From: an uncultured Neomegalonema sp. | Lineage (GTDB): Bacteria > Pseudomonadota > Alphaproteobacteria > Rhodobacterales > Rhodobacteraceae | Assembly: GCA_938008165.1 (NCBI GenBank) | Contig: CALLLP010000046.1 | Coordinates: forward strand, 1-59,916 | Direction of reading: 5' to 3' | DNA: 59,916 bases | In this document: piece after piece, positions 51,754 through 59,916 of the stretch | Layout: every line of letters begins with the position of its first letter | Numbering within the stretch: the stretch's first letter is position 1 | Made by a program: the position numbers and the translations under genes | The notes under the pieces: generated by a model | Told to the model about the DNA's origin: nothing | Seen by the model: only the letters and a program-made list of their open reading frames with translations | Databases searched by the model: none

Positions 51754-53523
51754 CTATCCCGCCGCGTTCGTCTTTGGCACCAGAGAATTGGGGCGGCCCG
51801 CGCATTCGCGGAAAATCCGGGCGGTGCAGGTGGCGCAGATATCGTCATCCAACTCCTCCGTCACCTTCTGGATCGCATCGCCTTTCGAGGCGAGCAGGTG
51901 GTCTTCACCGATTTCCTCGAAGACATGCAGGCGCTTAAGGCGCTTGATGAGCGGTTCGTACCGGGTGACGATATAGAGCGCGCCGCCGCGTTTCTTGCGC
52001 CGCTTCGCCTCGTCGATCAGGGCATGGGCACCGGCAAGATCAACATCGCCCACGCCCTTGAGAACCAGCACCATATGCTTTTGCGCTGGCCGTGCCCGCT
52101 CGACCTTGCGAAAGCCCCGCTCGATCGCCTCGACCGATCCGAAATAGAGCGGACCGTCAATCCGAATGAACAGGGCCTGCGGACATTCACGCAGGGTATA
52201 GAGATTCGGATCGCGGAAGACGCCGTTCTCGTCCGGCGCAGAAATGACGAGGTTCGGGCGCGAGGTCTTTGACAGAAAGATCATCAGCGACAGGATCACG
52301 CCGACATAGATCGCAAAATCCAGCTCGACCATAACCCCCGCAAAGAAGGTCGCGGCGATGATGGACATCTCCGTGCCGCTCGTACGCACGATTTCCCAGA
52401 TTTCCTTGAAGCTAATCAGCTTCCACGCAACCAGCAGGATCAATCCCGCAAGGCCGGGAATCGGGATATGCGCCACCAATGGCGCAAAGAGCAGCAGGAT
52501 GACGAACAGGAAGATCGCGGCAAAGATCGCCGACATCGGGGTTTTTGCCCCCGATTCGTAGTTGATGCCGCTGCGGGTGAACGAGCCGGAACCGGGATAG
52601 GCCTGAAACAGACTGCCAACGATATTCGACAATCCCTGCCCCACGATCTCGCGGTTCGCATCGAAGCGGGTATTCGTGCGATAGGCGAAGGCGCGGCCAA
52701 TGGAAACCGCCTCCAGCAACCCGATCAGCGCGATGGCGAAGGCCCCTTCGGTCACGATGCCGATGGTCTCGATGGAGGCGCTGGGCGGCGAGAAAACCGG
52801 GATGATCGACGGCAATTCACCGACCATGGCCACCCCCGCCACCCGCGCATCCAGATACCAGGCCAACACCGCCGATGCGGTCAGGCCGATCAGGAAGGTC
52901 GGGGACCGGGGCGCGATTTTGCGCGACAGGATGGTCACGAAAAAGGCCGTCGCGGCGATGGCCACCGCCGTCATATTGATATTCTCCGCCGCCTCGACGG
53001 TGCGATACAATCGCTCGATGACCGAGCCGCCGCGCTCGATGGCGACCCCCATCGCGGGGGCAATCTGGCTCGCCCCGATCAAGACGGCGGCGGCGGCGGT
53101 AAAGCCCAGCATGACAGAATGGGAAACAAACGCGACCAGCCGCCCCAGACCGGCAAAGCCAAGCAAAAACTGGATCACCCCGACCATCAGCGTCAATAAC
53201 AGCGCAAGCTGGATGAATTCGACGCTGCCCGGAACAGACAACCCTGCGAGGGTGCTGAACACCACCGCCGAAATCGCCGTCGTCGGGCCGGAGACCATCA
53301 CCATCGACGATCCCCAAAGGGCCGCGACCACCGGCGTCACCATCGCCGTATAGAGACCGTAGATCGGCGGCAACCCGGCAATCGTCGCAAACGCCACCCC
53401 TTGCGGCAAGACGATGCTCGCATTGGTCAAACCCGCGATCAGATCCGCCCGCACGGTTTCGCGCGTGACGGAACCACGCCATGCGGCGGGAATCAACAGA
53501 GACCAGTTCGGGGCTAGGGACAC
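51754..53523 (-). CDS. SulP family inorganic anion transporter
   Basis: A 589-residue SulP protein with 10-14 hydrophobic segments. The motif ASIVLPQGVAFATIAGLPPIYGLYTA is the SulP signature. A STAS domain is at about 440-555. The tail adds CATC and a further Cys (564, 567, 575). It may carry sulfate, bicarbonate or another anion. The start is a GTG 10 nt after GGAGG. It is convergent with SoxYZ copy 2, so it lies at the island edge. Confidence 0.88.
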   Translation of the reverse strand: MSLAPNWSLLIPAAWRGSVTRETVRADLIAGLTNASIVLPQGVAFATIAGLPPIYGLYTAMVTPVVAALWGSSMVMVSGPTTAISAVVFSTLAGLSVPGSVEFIQLALLLTLMVGVIQFLLGFAGLGRLVAFVSHSVMLGFTAAAAVLIGASQIAPAMGVAIERGGSVIERLYRTVEAAENINMTAVAIAATAFFVTILSRKIAPRSPTFLIGLTASAVLAWYLDARVAGVAMVGELPSIIPVFSPPSASIETIGIVTEGAFAIALIGLLEAVSIGRAFAYRTNTRFDANREIVGQGLSNIVGSLFQAYPGSGSFTRSGINYESGAKTPMSAIFAAIFLFVILLLFAPLVAHIPIPGLAGLILLVAWKLISFKEIWEIVRTSGTEMSIIAATFFAGVMVELDFAIYVGVILSLMIFLSKTSRPNLVISAPDENGVFRDPNLYTLRECPQALFIRIDGPLYFGSVEAIERGFRKVERARPAQKHMVLVLKGVGDVDLAGAHALIDEAKRRKKRGGALYIVTRYEPLIKRLKRLHVFEEIGEDHLLASKGDAIQKVTEELDDDICATCTARIFRECAGRPNSLVPKTNAAG

Positions 53524-53699
53524 GGGAAATGTGCCTCCGCTTCAGGAATGCGAATCTTACGCTGCATTGCACAAAGGATATGCCGAAACAACGGTCGGAT
53601 CAAAAAACATGCCCATAGGCCATGTTAAAAGTGAGACGTATCGTCCCATTCTTTAGACGATTATGCCCTGTCGAAGCAATCGTTGTCCTTCTTCAGAGA

Positions 53700-54221
53700 T
53701 CATGGGACCATCAGGGACGTTAACCCGTTGAAATCACTCTCCTCAAGAGACAGCCGCGCAAGCCGGACATAGAGGGCGAGATTGGTCGCCACGGCCTGCC
53801 CGTCACCCTGCGCCCCCCGCCGAAGCGTCACGAGATGATCCATCTGGAGGCGCTCGACCGCCTGTTCCGCCCCGGCGACCTGCTGGCGCGCATCCTCCGC
53901 CAGAGCCGCCGGAAAGGGGCCGGGCGATGCCTTCCATGCCCGGCGCAGGGCGCGAAGCGGCTCGATACGCGCCGCCCGCCATGCTGCGCTGAACGCGACT
54001 GCCTCGCCCATCGCGGGTTCTGACAGGTGCAGCCCCTCCGACCCGCACCACAGGCAGAACAGCGCGAGCGGAACGTCCAGCCCCGCATCGTCCTGCACAC
54101 GCAGGAAAAGCGCCCGGTTCCCCTGGGGCCGATAAAGATCAAGGGCAAAATGCCAGAAACGGTCGGCATCGGGTCGAAGCTCTACCATATCGTCTTTTCC
54201 TGTCGTATAAGGACCGCTCAT
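53700..54221 (-). CDS. TIGR02444 family protein
   Basis: A 173-residue protein with the TIGR02444/DUF2390 pattern: FWHFALDLYRPQGNRALFLRVQDDAGLDVPLALFCLWCG near the N-terminus, then a helical region with LRALRRAWK. Its function is unknown. I chose ATG 54221 (MSGPYTTG), which also leaves room for the divergent YdcH-like gene; the longer frame to 54449 lies over the YdcH-like gene. Confidence 0.82.
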   Translation of the reverse strand: MSGPYTTGKDDMVELRPDADRFWHFALDLYRPQGNRALFLRVQDDAGLDVPLALFCLWCGSEGLHLSEPAMGEAVAFSAAWRAARIEPLRALRRAWKASPGPFPAALAEDARQQVAGAEQAVERLQMDHLVTLRRGAQGDGQAVATNLALYVRLARLSLEESDFNGLTSLMVP

Positions 54222-54257
54222 CGGGATCTTCCCCAAAGTCAGCGAGACCGTCGCGCC

Positions 54258-54467
54258 ATGACCGAACTTGAAGACGAAGCCGACTTGCGCGCTCGCCTCG
54301 AAGAACTGCGCTCGGAGCACCGTGCGCTCGATGAAGAGATTTCCGGCGGCGCGCTCGGACCGTTGCGCGACCAGCTTCTCGTGACCCGACTCAAGCGGCG
54401 CAAACTCGCCCTGAAAGATGAGATCGCACGCATTATGGACCGACTTCAACCCGACATCATCGCATGA
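54258..54467 (+). CDS. YdcH/DUF465 family small protein
   Basis: A 69-residue helical protein, [20 protein letters not shown] followed by [11 protein letters not shown] and the end [19 protein letters not shown]. It has the DUF465 core pattern (LxxEHRxLDxxI...LKxxKLxLKDxI). Function unknown. Its end overlaps purE by 4 nt. The start ATG at 54258 gives the standard family length. Confidence 0.88.
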   Translation: MTELEDEADLRARLEELRSEHRALDEEISGGALGPLRDQLLVTRLKRRKLALKDEIARIMDRLQPDIIA

Positions 54468-54964
54468 CCACGCCCAATCCCCTTATCGGCATCCTGATGG
54501 GCAGTCAGTCCGACTGGCCGACCATGAAAGCCGCCTGCGCGATGCTCGATGCACTGGATGTGCCCTATGAAACGCGCATCGTGTCGGCCCATCGCACACC
54601 GGACCGCATGTTCGCCTATGCCGAAACGGCGCGGGGACGGGGCATTCAGGTGATCGTCGCGGGGGCAGGCGGGGCCGCCCATCTGCCCGGAATGCTTGCA
54701 TCGAAAACATCGCTGCCTGTACTCGGCGTGCCGGTGCAGAGCCGTGCCCTATCGGGCCTCGACAGCCTGCTCTCGATCGTACAGATGCCCAAGGGCATTC
54801 CCGTGGGCACACTGGCCATCGGTGAAGCAGGAGCGGCGAATGCCGGTCTTCTGGCCGCGCGCATCCTCGGCGCGAGGGATGCGGCACTCGCCGGACGGAT
54901 CGAGGCATGGATGCAGGCTCAGGCCGATGCGGTGGCCGATCAACCCGTGGACGATCCGGCATGA
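54464..54964 (+). CDS. purE: N5-carboxyaminoimidazole ribonucleotide mutase
   Basis: A 166-residue PurE with [24 protein letters not shown] (catalytic His) and [15 protein letters not shown]. It converts N5-CAIR to CAIR in purine synthesis. It overlaps the YdcH-like gene by 4 nt and purK by 4 nt (ATGA), so the three genes are one operon. Confidence 0.96.
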   Translation: MTTPNPLIGILMGSQSDWPTMKAACAMLDALDVPYETRIVSAHRTPDRMFAYAETARGRGIQVIVAGAGGAAHLPGMLASKTSLPVLGVPVQSRALSGLDSLLSIVQMPKGIPVGTLAIGEAGAANAGLLAARILGARDAALAGRIEAWMQAQADAVADQPVDDPA

Positions 54965-56019
54965 CAAAACCTGTCGCGACCCTCGGCATTCTCGGCGGCG
55001 GACAATTGGGCCGGATGCTGGCCATGGCCGCCGCGCGCCTTGGCATCGATGCCCATATCTACTGCCCGGATGACAACGCCCCCGCCGCGCGGGTCAGCGC
55101 CCGCGCGACCGTCGCCGGATATGACGACGAGCGCGCCTTGGCCGCCTTTGCCGGGTCGGTCGAGGCCATCACGACCGAATTCGAAAACGTGCCAGCGGCC
55201 ACCGCCCGCTTTCTCGCAGACCGCGTGCCTGTGCACCCCTCGGCAGCGGCACTGGAAATCGCACAGGATCGGGTCGCGGAGAAATCCTTTCTGAACAAGA
55301 TCGGCATCGACACCGCTCCATGGCGTGCGATCGATGGTCTCGACGACCTGACCACCGCCCTCACCGAAATCGGCCCGCGCGGCATCCTGAAAACCCGCCG
55401 CCTCGGCTATGACGGCAAGGGACAGGTGCGGCTCGACGGACCGCAGGACGCAGCGGAAGCATTCGCGGCGATGGCAGGCGCCCCCGCAATTCTCGAAGGT
55501 CTCGCCGCCTTCGAGCGGGAAATCAGCGTGATCGCCGCGCGGGGGCAGGACGGCACCGTGCGCTGCTACGATCCCGGCGAAAACCGGCATTCGGACGGTA
55601 TCCTGCGCGAAACCCGCGTGCCCGCCGCCATCGACACCGCCACCCACGACACCGCCCTCGCCATGGCAGAGCGCATCGCCACGGCGCTGGATTATGTGGG
55701 GGTGATCGGTGTCGAGATGTTCGCGATGGCCGATGGCGCGCTTTGGGTGAATGAGATCGCCCCGCGCGTCCATAACACCGGCCATTGGACCATCGAGGGC
55801 TGTGCCGTGAGCCAATTCGAACAGCATGTGCGCGCGGTATGCGGCCTGCCGCTGGGTGACCCGGCGCGGCATTCGGATGCGGTGATGCACAACCTGATCG
55901 GCGACGATATCGATACGGTTCCTGCCCTGCTGGCCGAAGCGGGGGCGGCGCTGCACCTCTATGGCAAGGGCGAGGCGCGGCCGGGGCGCAAGATGGGGCA
56001 TGTCACACGTCTGTCGTGA
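54961..56019 (+). CDS. purK: 5-(carboxyamino)imidazole ribonucleotide synthase
   Basis: A 352-residue ATP-grasp enzyme. It has [19 protein letters not shown], later [13 protein letters not shown], and the C-terminal [19 protein letters not shown]. It makes N5-CAIR from AIR, bicarbonate and ATP. I chose ATG 54961, which overlaps the purE stop; an upstream start in the same frame would lie inside purE. Convergent with dnaN. Confidence 0.96.
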   Translation: MTKPVATLGILGGGQLGRMLAMAAARLGIDAHIYCPDDNAPAARVSARATVAGYDDERALAAFAGSVEAITTEFENVPAATARFLADRVPVHPSAAALEIAQDRVAEKSFLNKIGIDTAPWRAIDGLDDLTTALTEIGPRGILKTRRLGYDGKGQVRLDGPQDAAEAFAAMAGAPAILEGLAAFEREISVIAARGQDGTVRCYDPGENRHSDGILRETRVPAAIDTATHDTALAMAERIATALDYVGVIGVEMFAMADGALWVNEIAPRVHNTGHWTIEGCAVSQFEQHVRAVCGLPLGDPARHSDAVMHNLIGDDIDTVPALLAEAGAALHLYGKGEARPGRKMGHVTRLS

Positions 56020-56076
56020 TGCCGCCGCCCCTCTGTACCAAGGCGGCCCCTTGTCCCGATTATCCGGCGGGGCGTC

Positions 56077-57192
56077 TCACACCCGCATCGGCATGACGAC
56101 ATAGATCGCCGCATCGTCCCCCTCCTCGCGCACCAGCGTTGGCGCACCGGAATCGAGAAATTCGAAAACCGCATTCTCGCGCTCGATCTGGCTGGCGATC
56201 TCCAGCAGGTATTTCGCGTTAAAGCCAATGGTGATCGGCTCATCGGCATAGGCGACGATCATTTCCTCATCCGCCGTGCCGCTATCGGGCGCATTGACCG
56301 AGAGGGTCAGGCGATCCTCGTCGAGGGTCAGTTTGACGGCGCGCGATTTCTCGGAACTGACGGTCGCCACGCGGTCGACCGCCGCCGCAAACATCGCCGC
56401 ATCGGCCTTCAGCGTCTTGTCGTTCTTGTCGGGGATGACGCGGGTGTAATCGGGGAACTGACCGTCAATCACCTTCGACGTCAGCACCGTTCGCCCCGCC
56501 GTGACGCGCAGCTTGGTCTCGGAGACGGCGACCTGAATAACCTGATCGTCATCCTCCAGCAGCTTGACCATCTCGTTCACGGTCTTGCGCGGCACAATGA
56601 TGCCGGAGGCTTCTTCGGCGCCGGGCGGGATCGGCGTATCGAGCCGGGCGAGGCGATGGCCATCGGTTGCGACCGCGCGCAGCACCTTCGCGCCCTCGCC
56701 GACCACATGCAGATAGACGCCGTTGAGGTAATACCGCGTTTCTTCGGTCGAGATCGCGAATCGTGTCTTCTCGAACAGGCGGCGCAGGGTGCCCCCGGTC
56801 ATCTCGAACTGATGGTCGTAATTATCCGTCGCCATGACCGGAAAATCTTCGGCAGGCAGGGTGGCGAGCGCAAAACGCGACCGCCCCGCCGCCACGCTCA
56901 TCCGCTGTTCCTGCGGATCGAAGGTCAGCGATACTTCGGAGCCATCGGGCAATTTGCGGACGATTTCATACAAGGTCTGCGCCGAGATCGTCACGACACC
57001 ACCGCTTTCCACCTTCGCATCCATGCGCACGATCGCCTCGATATCGAGGTCGGTCGCGGACATCGACAACCCGTCGTCATCGGCTCGCAGCAACAGGTTC
57101 GCGAGAATAGGAATGGTATTGCGACGCTCGACGACGCTCTGGACATGGCCAAGGGATTTGAGGAGAACGGCGCGTTCCGCGATGACTTTCAT
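56077..57192 (-). CDS. dnaN: DNA polymerase III beta sliding clamp
   Basis: A 371-residue clamp. Landmarks: MKVIAERAVLLKSLGHVQSV, NTIPILANLLLRA, LDIEAIVRMDAKV, EMTGGTLRRLFEKT and the C-terminal IYVVMPMRV. It tethers polymerase III to DNA. It is not next to dnaA here, nor is an origin visible, so this is not the dnaA-dnaN origin layout. Neighbour purK is convergent, COQ9 is downstream-oriented the same way. Confidence 0.97.
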   Translation of the reverse strand: MKVIAERAVLLKSLGHVQSVVERRNTIPILANLLLRADDDGLSMSATDLDIEAIVRMDAKVESGGVVTISAQTLYEIVRKLPDGSEVSLTFDPQEQRMSVAAGRSRFALATLPAEDFPVMATDNYDHQFEMTGGTLRRLFEKTRFAISTEETRYYLNGVYLHVVGEGAKVLRAVATDGHRLARLDTPIPPGAEEASGIIVPRKTVNEMVKLLEDDDQVIQVAVSETKLRVTAGRTVLTSKVIDGQFPDYTRVIPDKNDKTLKADAAMFAAAVDRVATVSSEKSRAVKLTLDEDRLTLSVNAPDSGTADEEMIVAYADEPITIGFNAKYLLEIASQIERENAVFEFLDSGAPTLVREEGDDAAIYVVMPMRV

Positions 57193-57279
57193 GTCCGCAA
57201 GACCTTCCAGTATGGCAAATGAGGGCCGAGGTGGCGATTCTGGGACCGCGAGCCTAACGGCATCGACGTCTTACCGCAA

Positions 57280-57987
57280 TCAGCGAGGCGACCCCGGCAA
57301 ACCGATGCCCAGCCCCTTTGGTCCGACAGCCGCACGGGGCGCGCGAATGCGGGACAGGATCGCATTCGGCCCGGTCATGGCGAGCCGGGCAAGGGGGTTA
57401 GCGCGCATCCGGCCCTTGAACTTCTCGAATCGCATCACGTCGCCGATCCGCCGGTCGAGAAATGCCCAGGTCTCCTCCTTCTGCGGGGAGGTATCGGCCA
57501 GCCAGAACAGCAGCACCGAGGAGAAAACACCTGAAAGCGTCAGGCGCTTCGTATACCAGTTGTAATCCTCCGCCGTATCTCCGGCCATATTCCAGATGCG
57601 ATCCGCCGTCTCCCATGTCAGCCGCGCGCCTTCAGGCGCATAAAGCGGCAGGGCAAACATGGCGGTAGCCCGGCGAATCGCTTCCTCATGGGGCGCGGCG
57701 ATCTCAAGCCGGGTGCGGATGGCGGCGGTGATCTTCTTCGTCATTCCGAGCGCGGCGAAATCGGGCGTATCGAGCCGCTCGATCATCTGCGCATCGCCCC
57801 GGCGGTGAAATGCGACGGCCAGGTCGAGCGCCCCGCGCGGAAATGCCAATGCCGCATGGCCCGGATCGACCCCCGAATCAGCCACGGCACGGCGCAAAAG
57901 CGCCTCGGACCAGCCATCGAACGGCACATCAGGCAGGGCAGATTCAAGAATATCGGCACGGATGGCATCTAGGGGGTCATCAGGCAT
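57280..57987 (-). CDS. COQ9 family protein (ubiquinone biosynthesis)
   Basis: A 235-residue COQ9-type protein: [27 protein letters not shown] at the N-terminus resembles a TetR-like fold, and the core has [42 protein letters not shown], the COQ9 lipid-binding signature. It helps ubiquinone synthesis by presenting precursors to Coq7. Start chosen at ATG 57987 (MPDDPLDA). Divergent from rpsU, a standard alphaproteobacterial pair. Confidence 0.92.
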   Translation of the reverse strand: MPDDPLDAIRADILESALPDVPFDGWSEALLRRAVADSGVDPGHAALAFPRGALDLAVAFHRRGDAQMIERLDTPDFAALGMTKKITAAIRTRLEIAAPHEEAIRRATAMFALPLYAPEGARLTWETADRIWNMAGDTAEDYNWYTKRLTLSGVFSSVLLFWLADTSPQKEETWAFLDRRIGDVMRFEKFKGRMRANPLARLAMTGPNAILSRIRAPRAAVGPKGLGIGLPGSPR

Positions 57988-58079
57988 CGAATTTTCCTCT
58001 CGGCGAGTCGACAAGTGCAGTATGGGCTGATATAGGCCGGGCTTCGAATTTTGATAATGATGACGGTGGAACGGTTCCC

Positions 58080-58286
58080 GTGCAGGTATTGGTTCGCGAC
58101 AATAATGTCGATCAGGCGCTCAAAGCCCTTAAGAAAAAGATGCAGCGTGAAGGCATCTTCCGTGAAATGAAGCTTCGGCAGCATTACGAAAAGCCGTCCG
58201 AGCGCCGCGCGCGCGAATCGGCCGAGGCGATCCGTCGCGCTCGCAAACTGGCGCGCAAGAAAGCCCAACGCGAAGGCGGGCTATAA
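58080..58286 (+). CDS. rpsU: 30S ribosomal protein S21
   Basis: A 68-residue S21: [40 protein letters not shown] and the basic tail with RKLARKKAQ. The start is a GTG (58080) that gives the usual length and N-terminus VQVLVRDN. It is divergent from COQ9 and followed by a strong terminator. Confidence 0.95.
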   Translation: MQVLVRDNNVDQALKALKKKMQREGIFREMKLRQHYEKPSERRARESAEAIRRARKLARKKAQREGGL

Positions 58287-58318
58287 GCGTCACCGCTTTT
58301 CACTGTTGAGACAGTATC

Positions 58319-58348
58319 GGCGCGGCCCCTTGGGACCGCGCCTTTTTT
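58319..58348 (+). terminator. Rho-independent terminator of rpsU
   Basis: GGCGCGG-C-CCC pairs with GGG-A-CCGCGCC (58319-58342) followed by six T residues. It ends the rpsU transcript and lies just before the convergent repeat-protein gene. Confidence 0.9.
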
Positions 58349-58354
58349 GCTGGC

Positions 58355-59916
58355 CTATGACGATCGGCGGTTTCTCTCGATCGCATCGGCCTGAGGAACC
58401 CAACGGTCGCGGATGATGCGGCCCTTGAATTTCAGCTTGCTGTCGACCCACGCGATATCATTGGCCGAGAAGGCCGCGATCTGGCGGAAGTAATAGACCC
58501 CCATGCCGTTCAGCACGCCTTCGAGCTTATTGCCGATGCCCTTGATCTCTTTGAGATCATCGGGCGTGCCGCCGACAGGCCCATCCCGCATCAGCATATC
58601 GGGGCGGTTCTGCTCGGTCGCCGAATAGCCGCCATCGCGCTCGATCAAGCGCAAGGCTTCGGCCTCGTTCAACCGAAGGGGGGCATTCGTGGTCGCATCA
58701 TGCGATGATCCGCCGTCTTGCCCGATGGATGCCGAGCCGGAGCCAAGCAAATCCTGCCGCGCCGCCAGACCCTTGGCCTGCGGAATCCAGCGATCGCGCA
58801 CCACACGCCCCCTGAACCCGAGCGTCCGGTCGGCCCAGGCGAGATCGCGCCCGCCAAACCCTGCGATCTGATCAAAGTAATAGACGCCCTCGCCATTCAG
58901 GGTTTCCTCGATCTTCGGCCCGATTCCACTGATGAGTTTCAGGTCATCGGGCGCCCTGCCCGCCGAAGGCGCAGCCAATGCGCTGGCCGGTTTGGTCACC
59001 ACCGCATCCGACTCGATCAGGCGCTGGGCCTCCTCCTCTACATCGCTCAGACTGTCGGGGATATCGAGAACACCGGCATCCATCCCACTGCCACGGGTAG
59101 CCTCATCCGTCGCGTCTTCGGACAAAGCGGCAAAACGCGTGCGCAGGGCGGCGGTATCTGCACCCGTCTGCGAGCCCGCAGGCCCAAGCGCCGCGAGACC
59201 CTGTGCCTGAGGCACCCAGCGATCCCGAACGACCCGGCCCTTGATCGCCAATGTCTTATCGGCCCAAGCGATATCAGGGGCTCCAAACTCTGCGATCTGG
59301 TCGAAATAATAGATGCCCTCGTCGTTCAGGGTTCCCTCGATCTTCGGCCCGATCCCCTTGATCCGCTTCAGATCGTCAGGGTTCCGGTCCGGTCGGGGGG
59401 CAGTCAGCGCGCTGACCGGTTTGACCACCTCCACCCCGGAATCGATGAGGCGCTGGGCTTCCTGCTCCGTGTCGCTCAGGGTTTCAGAAAGCGCGATCTC
59501 GGATTGCGTCGCACCGCCCCCGTCATCGACATCGACATCGACATCGACATTTTGCAGGGCGGCAAGATCGTCCTCGCCGGAGAGATGGCCGTCTTCCTGC
59601 CCGATGGTCGCGCCCGGTTCGCCCTCATTCCGATCGGACCTATCCGAAGTCAGCGATGCGGCGCCCGCTGCAAGGGTCGCCGCCGCGCCCATCTTCGCCG
59701 AGCCAGACCCATCCGCAGGTGTGCCGGACGTCTCACCGGGGGCCTTGCCCTCGGCATAGCCCTCTTTGGCCGATGACAACGAGGAGCGGGTCGCATCCAC
59801 CGCGCCGGAGGATGCCGAAGCCACGGAATCGGCGACACGGCCCGTGGCACCGGCAACCTTGTCCGTCGCGGAGGCAACACCGTCACCCATCGACGCAAGG
59901 GCCGATTTCGTGCCTT
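58355..59916 (-). CDS. Protein with three helix-hairpin-helix modules, N-terminus cut by window edge
   Basis: At least 511 residues; the frame stays open to the window edge, so the start is outside. Three modules begin DDLKRIKGIGPKIEGTLNDE, DDLKLISGIGPKIEETLNGE and DDLKEIKGIGNKLEGVLNGM. Each continues with YYFDQIA-type and RDRWVPQA-type motifs. GIGPK is a helix-hairpin-helix motif. Similar single domains occur at the C-terminus of some NuoE-like proteins and in Flap-endonuclease-like DUF proteins. Linkers are acidic and carry a DVDVDVDVD run. The Ala/Ser-rich N-terminal part suggests low complexity. Function unknown. Confidence 0.8.
   Translation of the reverse strand, partial: GTKSALASMGDGVASATDKVAGATGRVADSVASASSGAVDATRSSLSSAKEGYAEGKAPGETSGTPADGSGSAKMGAAATLAAGAASLTSDRSDRNEGEPGATIGQEDGHLSGEDDLAALQNVDVDVDVDDGGGATQSEIALSETLSDTEQEAQRLIDSGVEVVKPVSALTAPRPDRNPDDLKRIKGIGPKIEGTLNDEGIYYFDQIAEFGAPDIAWADKTLAIKGRVVRDRWVPQAQGLAALGPAGSQTGADTAALRTRFAALSEDATDEATRGSGMDAGVLDIPDSLSDVEEEAQRLIESDAVVTKPASALAAPSAGRAPDDLKLISGIGPKIEETLNGEGVYYFDQIAGFGGRDLAWADRTLGFRGRVVRDRWIPQAKGLAARQDLLGSGSASIGQDGGSSHDATTNAPLRLNEAEALRLIERDGGYSATEQNRPDMLMRDGPVGGTPDDLKEIKGIGNKLEGVLNGMGVYYFRQIAAFSANDIAWVDSKLKFKGRIIRDRWVPQADAIERNRRSS
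59525..59548. repeat. Hexanucleotide tandem repeat
   Basis: Four exact copies of ATCGAC on the plus strand, encoding the Asp-Val run in the linker of the repeat protein on the minus strand. Slippage would keep the frame. Confidence 0.85.

Noticed and set aside
56077..57192. dnaN as a sign of the replication origin
   Set aside because: No dnaA, recF or DnaA-box cluster was seen beside it, and purEK and COQ9 are the neighbours.
1..59916. CRISPR arrays, tRNA or rRNA genes, insertion sequences
   Set aside because: I saw no direct-repeat/spacer pattern, no transposase or integrase genes and no cloverleaf or rRNA-like sequence.

Overview
The window is high-GC bacterial chromosome with tightly packed, often overlapping genes. 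It is most likely from an alphaproteobacterium: petP/petR beside ilvE, the DUF1285/NudL pair, TIGR01459 HAD next to ribF, COQ9 beside rpsU, TIGR02444 and a PEP-CTERM-type exported protein all fit. The order cannot be fixed from sequence alone. The organism appears able to oxidise methanol or another alcohol with a lanthanide-dependent XoxF enzyme.

Region 1 (1-27184) is mostly housekeeping and general metabolism. It starts with the 3' part of a MoxR/DUF58/BatA-like operon (minus strand). A DUF1285/small-ORF pair, a glycine-rich PEP-CTERM protein, NudL-type Nudix hydrolase, a phosphoesterase, smpB-dapA and a soluble lytic transglycosylase follow. Next come a symporter with a 70-residue membrane partner, petR-petP, ilvE with azlCD, a HAD/MaoC/ribF run and hslO. 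A LysR-hydantoinase A/B-FAD oxidase-uronate-dehydrogenase-like catabolic operon closes the region.

Region 2 (27205-53523) is the striking part: about 26 kb dedicated to a periplasmic PQQ enzyme. It holds xoxF, its cytochrome xoxG, xoxJ and a CXXCW rhodanese-like protein. A seven-gene MoxR/DUF58/DUF4381/VWA/VWA/TPR/BatD-like cassette resembles the mxaRSACKL maturation genes. Two SoxYZ-like fused carriers and a SoxH-like zinc hydrolase are present. An ABC system has the PedA1-PedA2-PedB-PedC (lanthanide uptake) layout. The rest is MxaD, beta-propellers, a NitT-like ABC transporter, a SulP transporter, several unrecognised exported proteins and a tiny pqqA gene (49798-49890). pqqBCDE, a TonB-dependent lanthanide receptor and lanmodulin are not in the window.

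Region 3 (53700-59916) returns to housekeeping: a TIGR02444 protein, YdcH-like protein, purEK, dnaN, COQ9, rpsU, and an edge-truncated protein with three copies of a helix-hairpin-helix module.

The proposed logic of region 2 is as follows. PqqA supplies the cofactor precursor, the Ped-like ABC system handles lanthanide, and the MoxR/VWA cassette plus MxaD and XoxJ mature the enzyme. XoxF oxidises the alcohol and XoxG takes the electrons. The SoxYZ-like carriers, zinc hydrolase and rhodanese-like protein form a relay of unknown chemistry.
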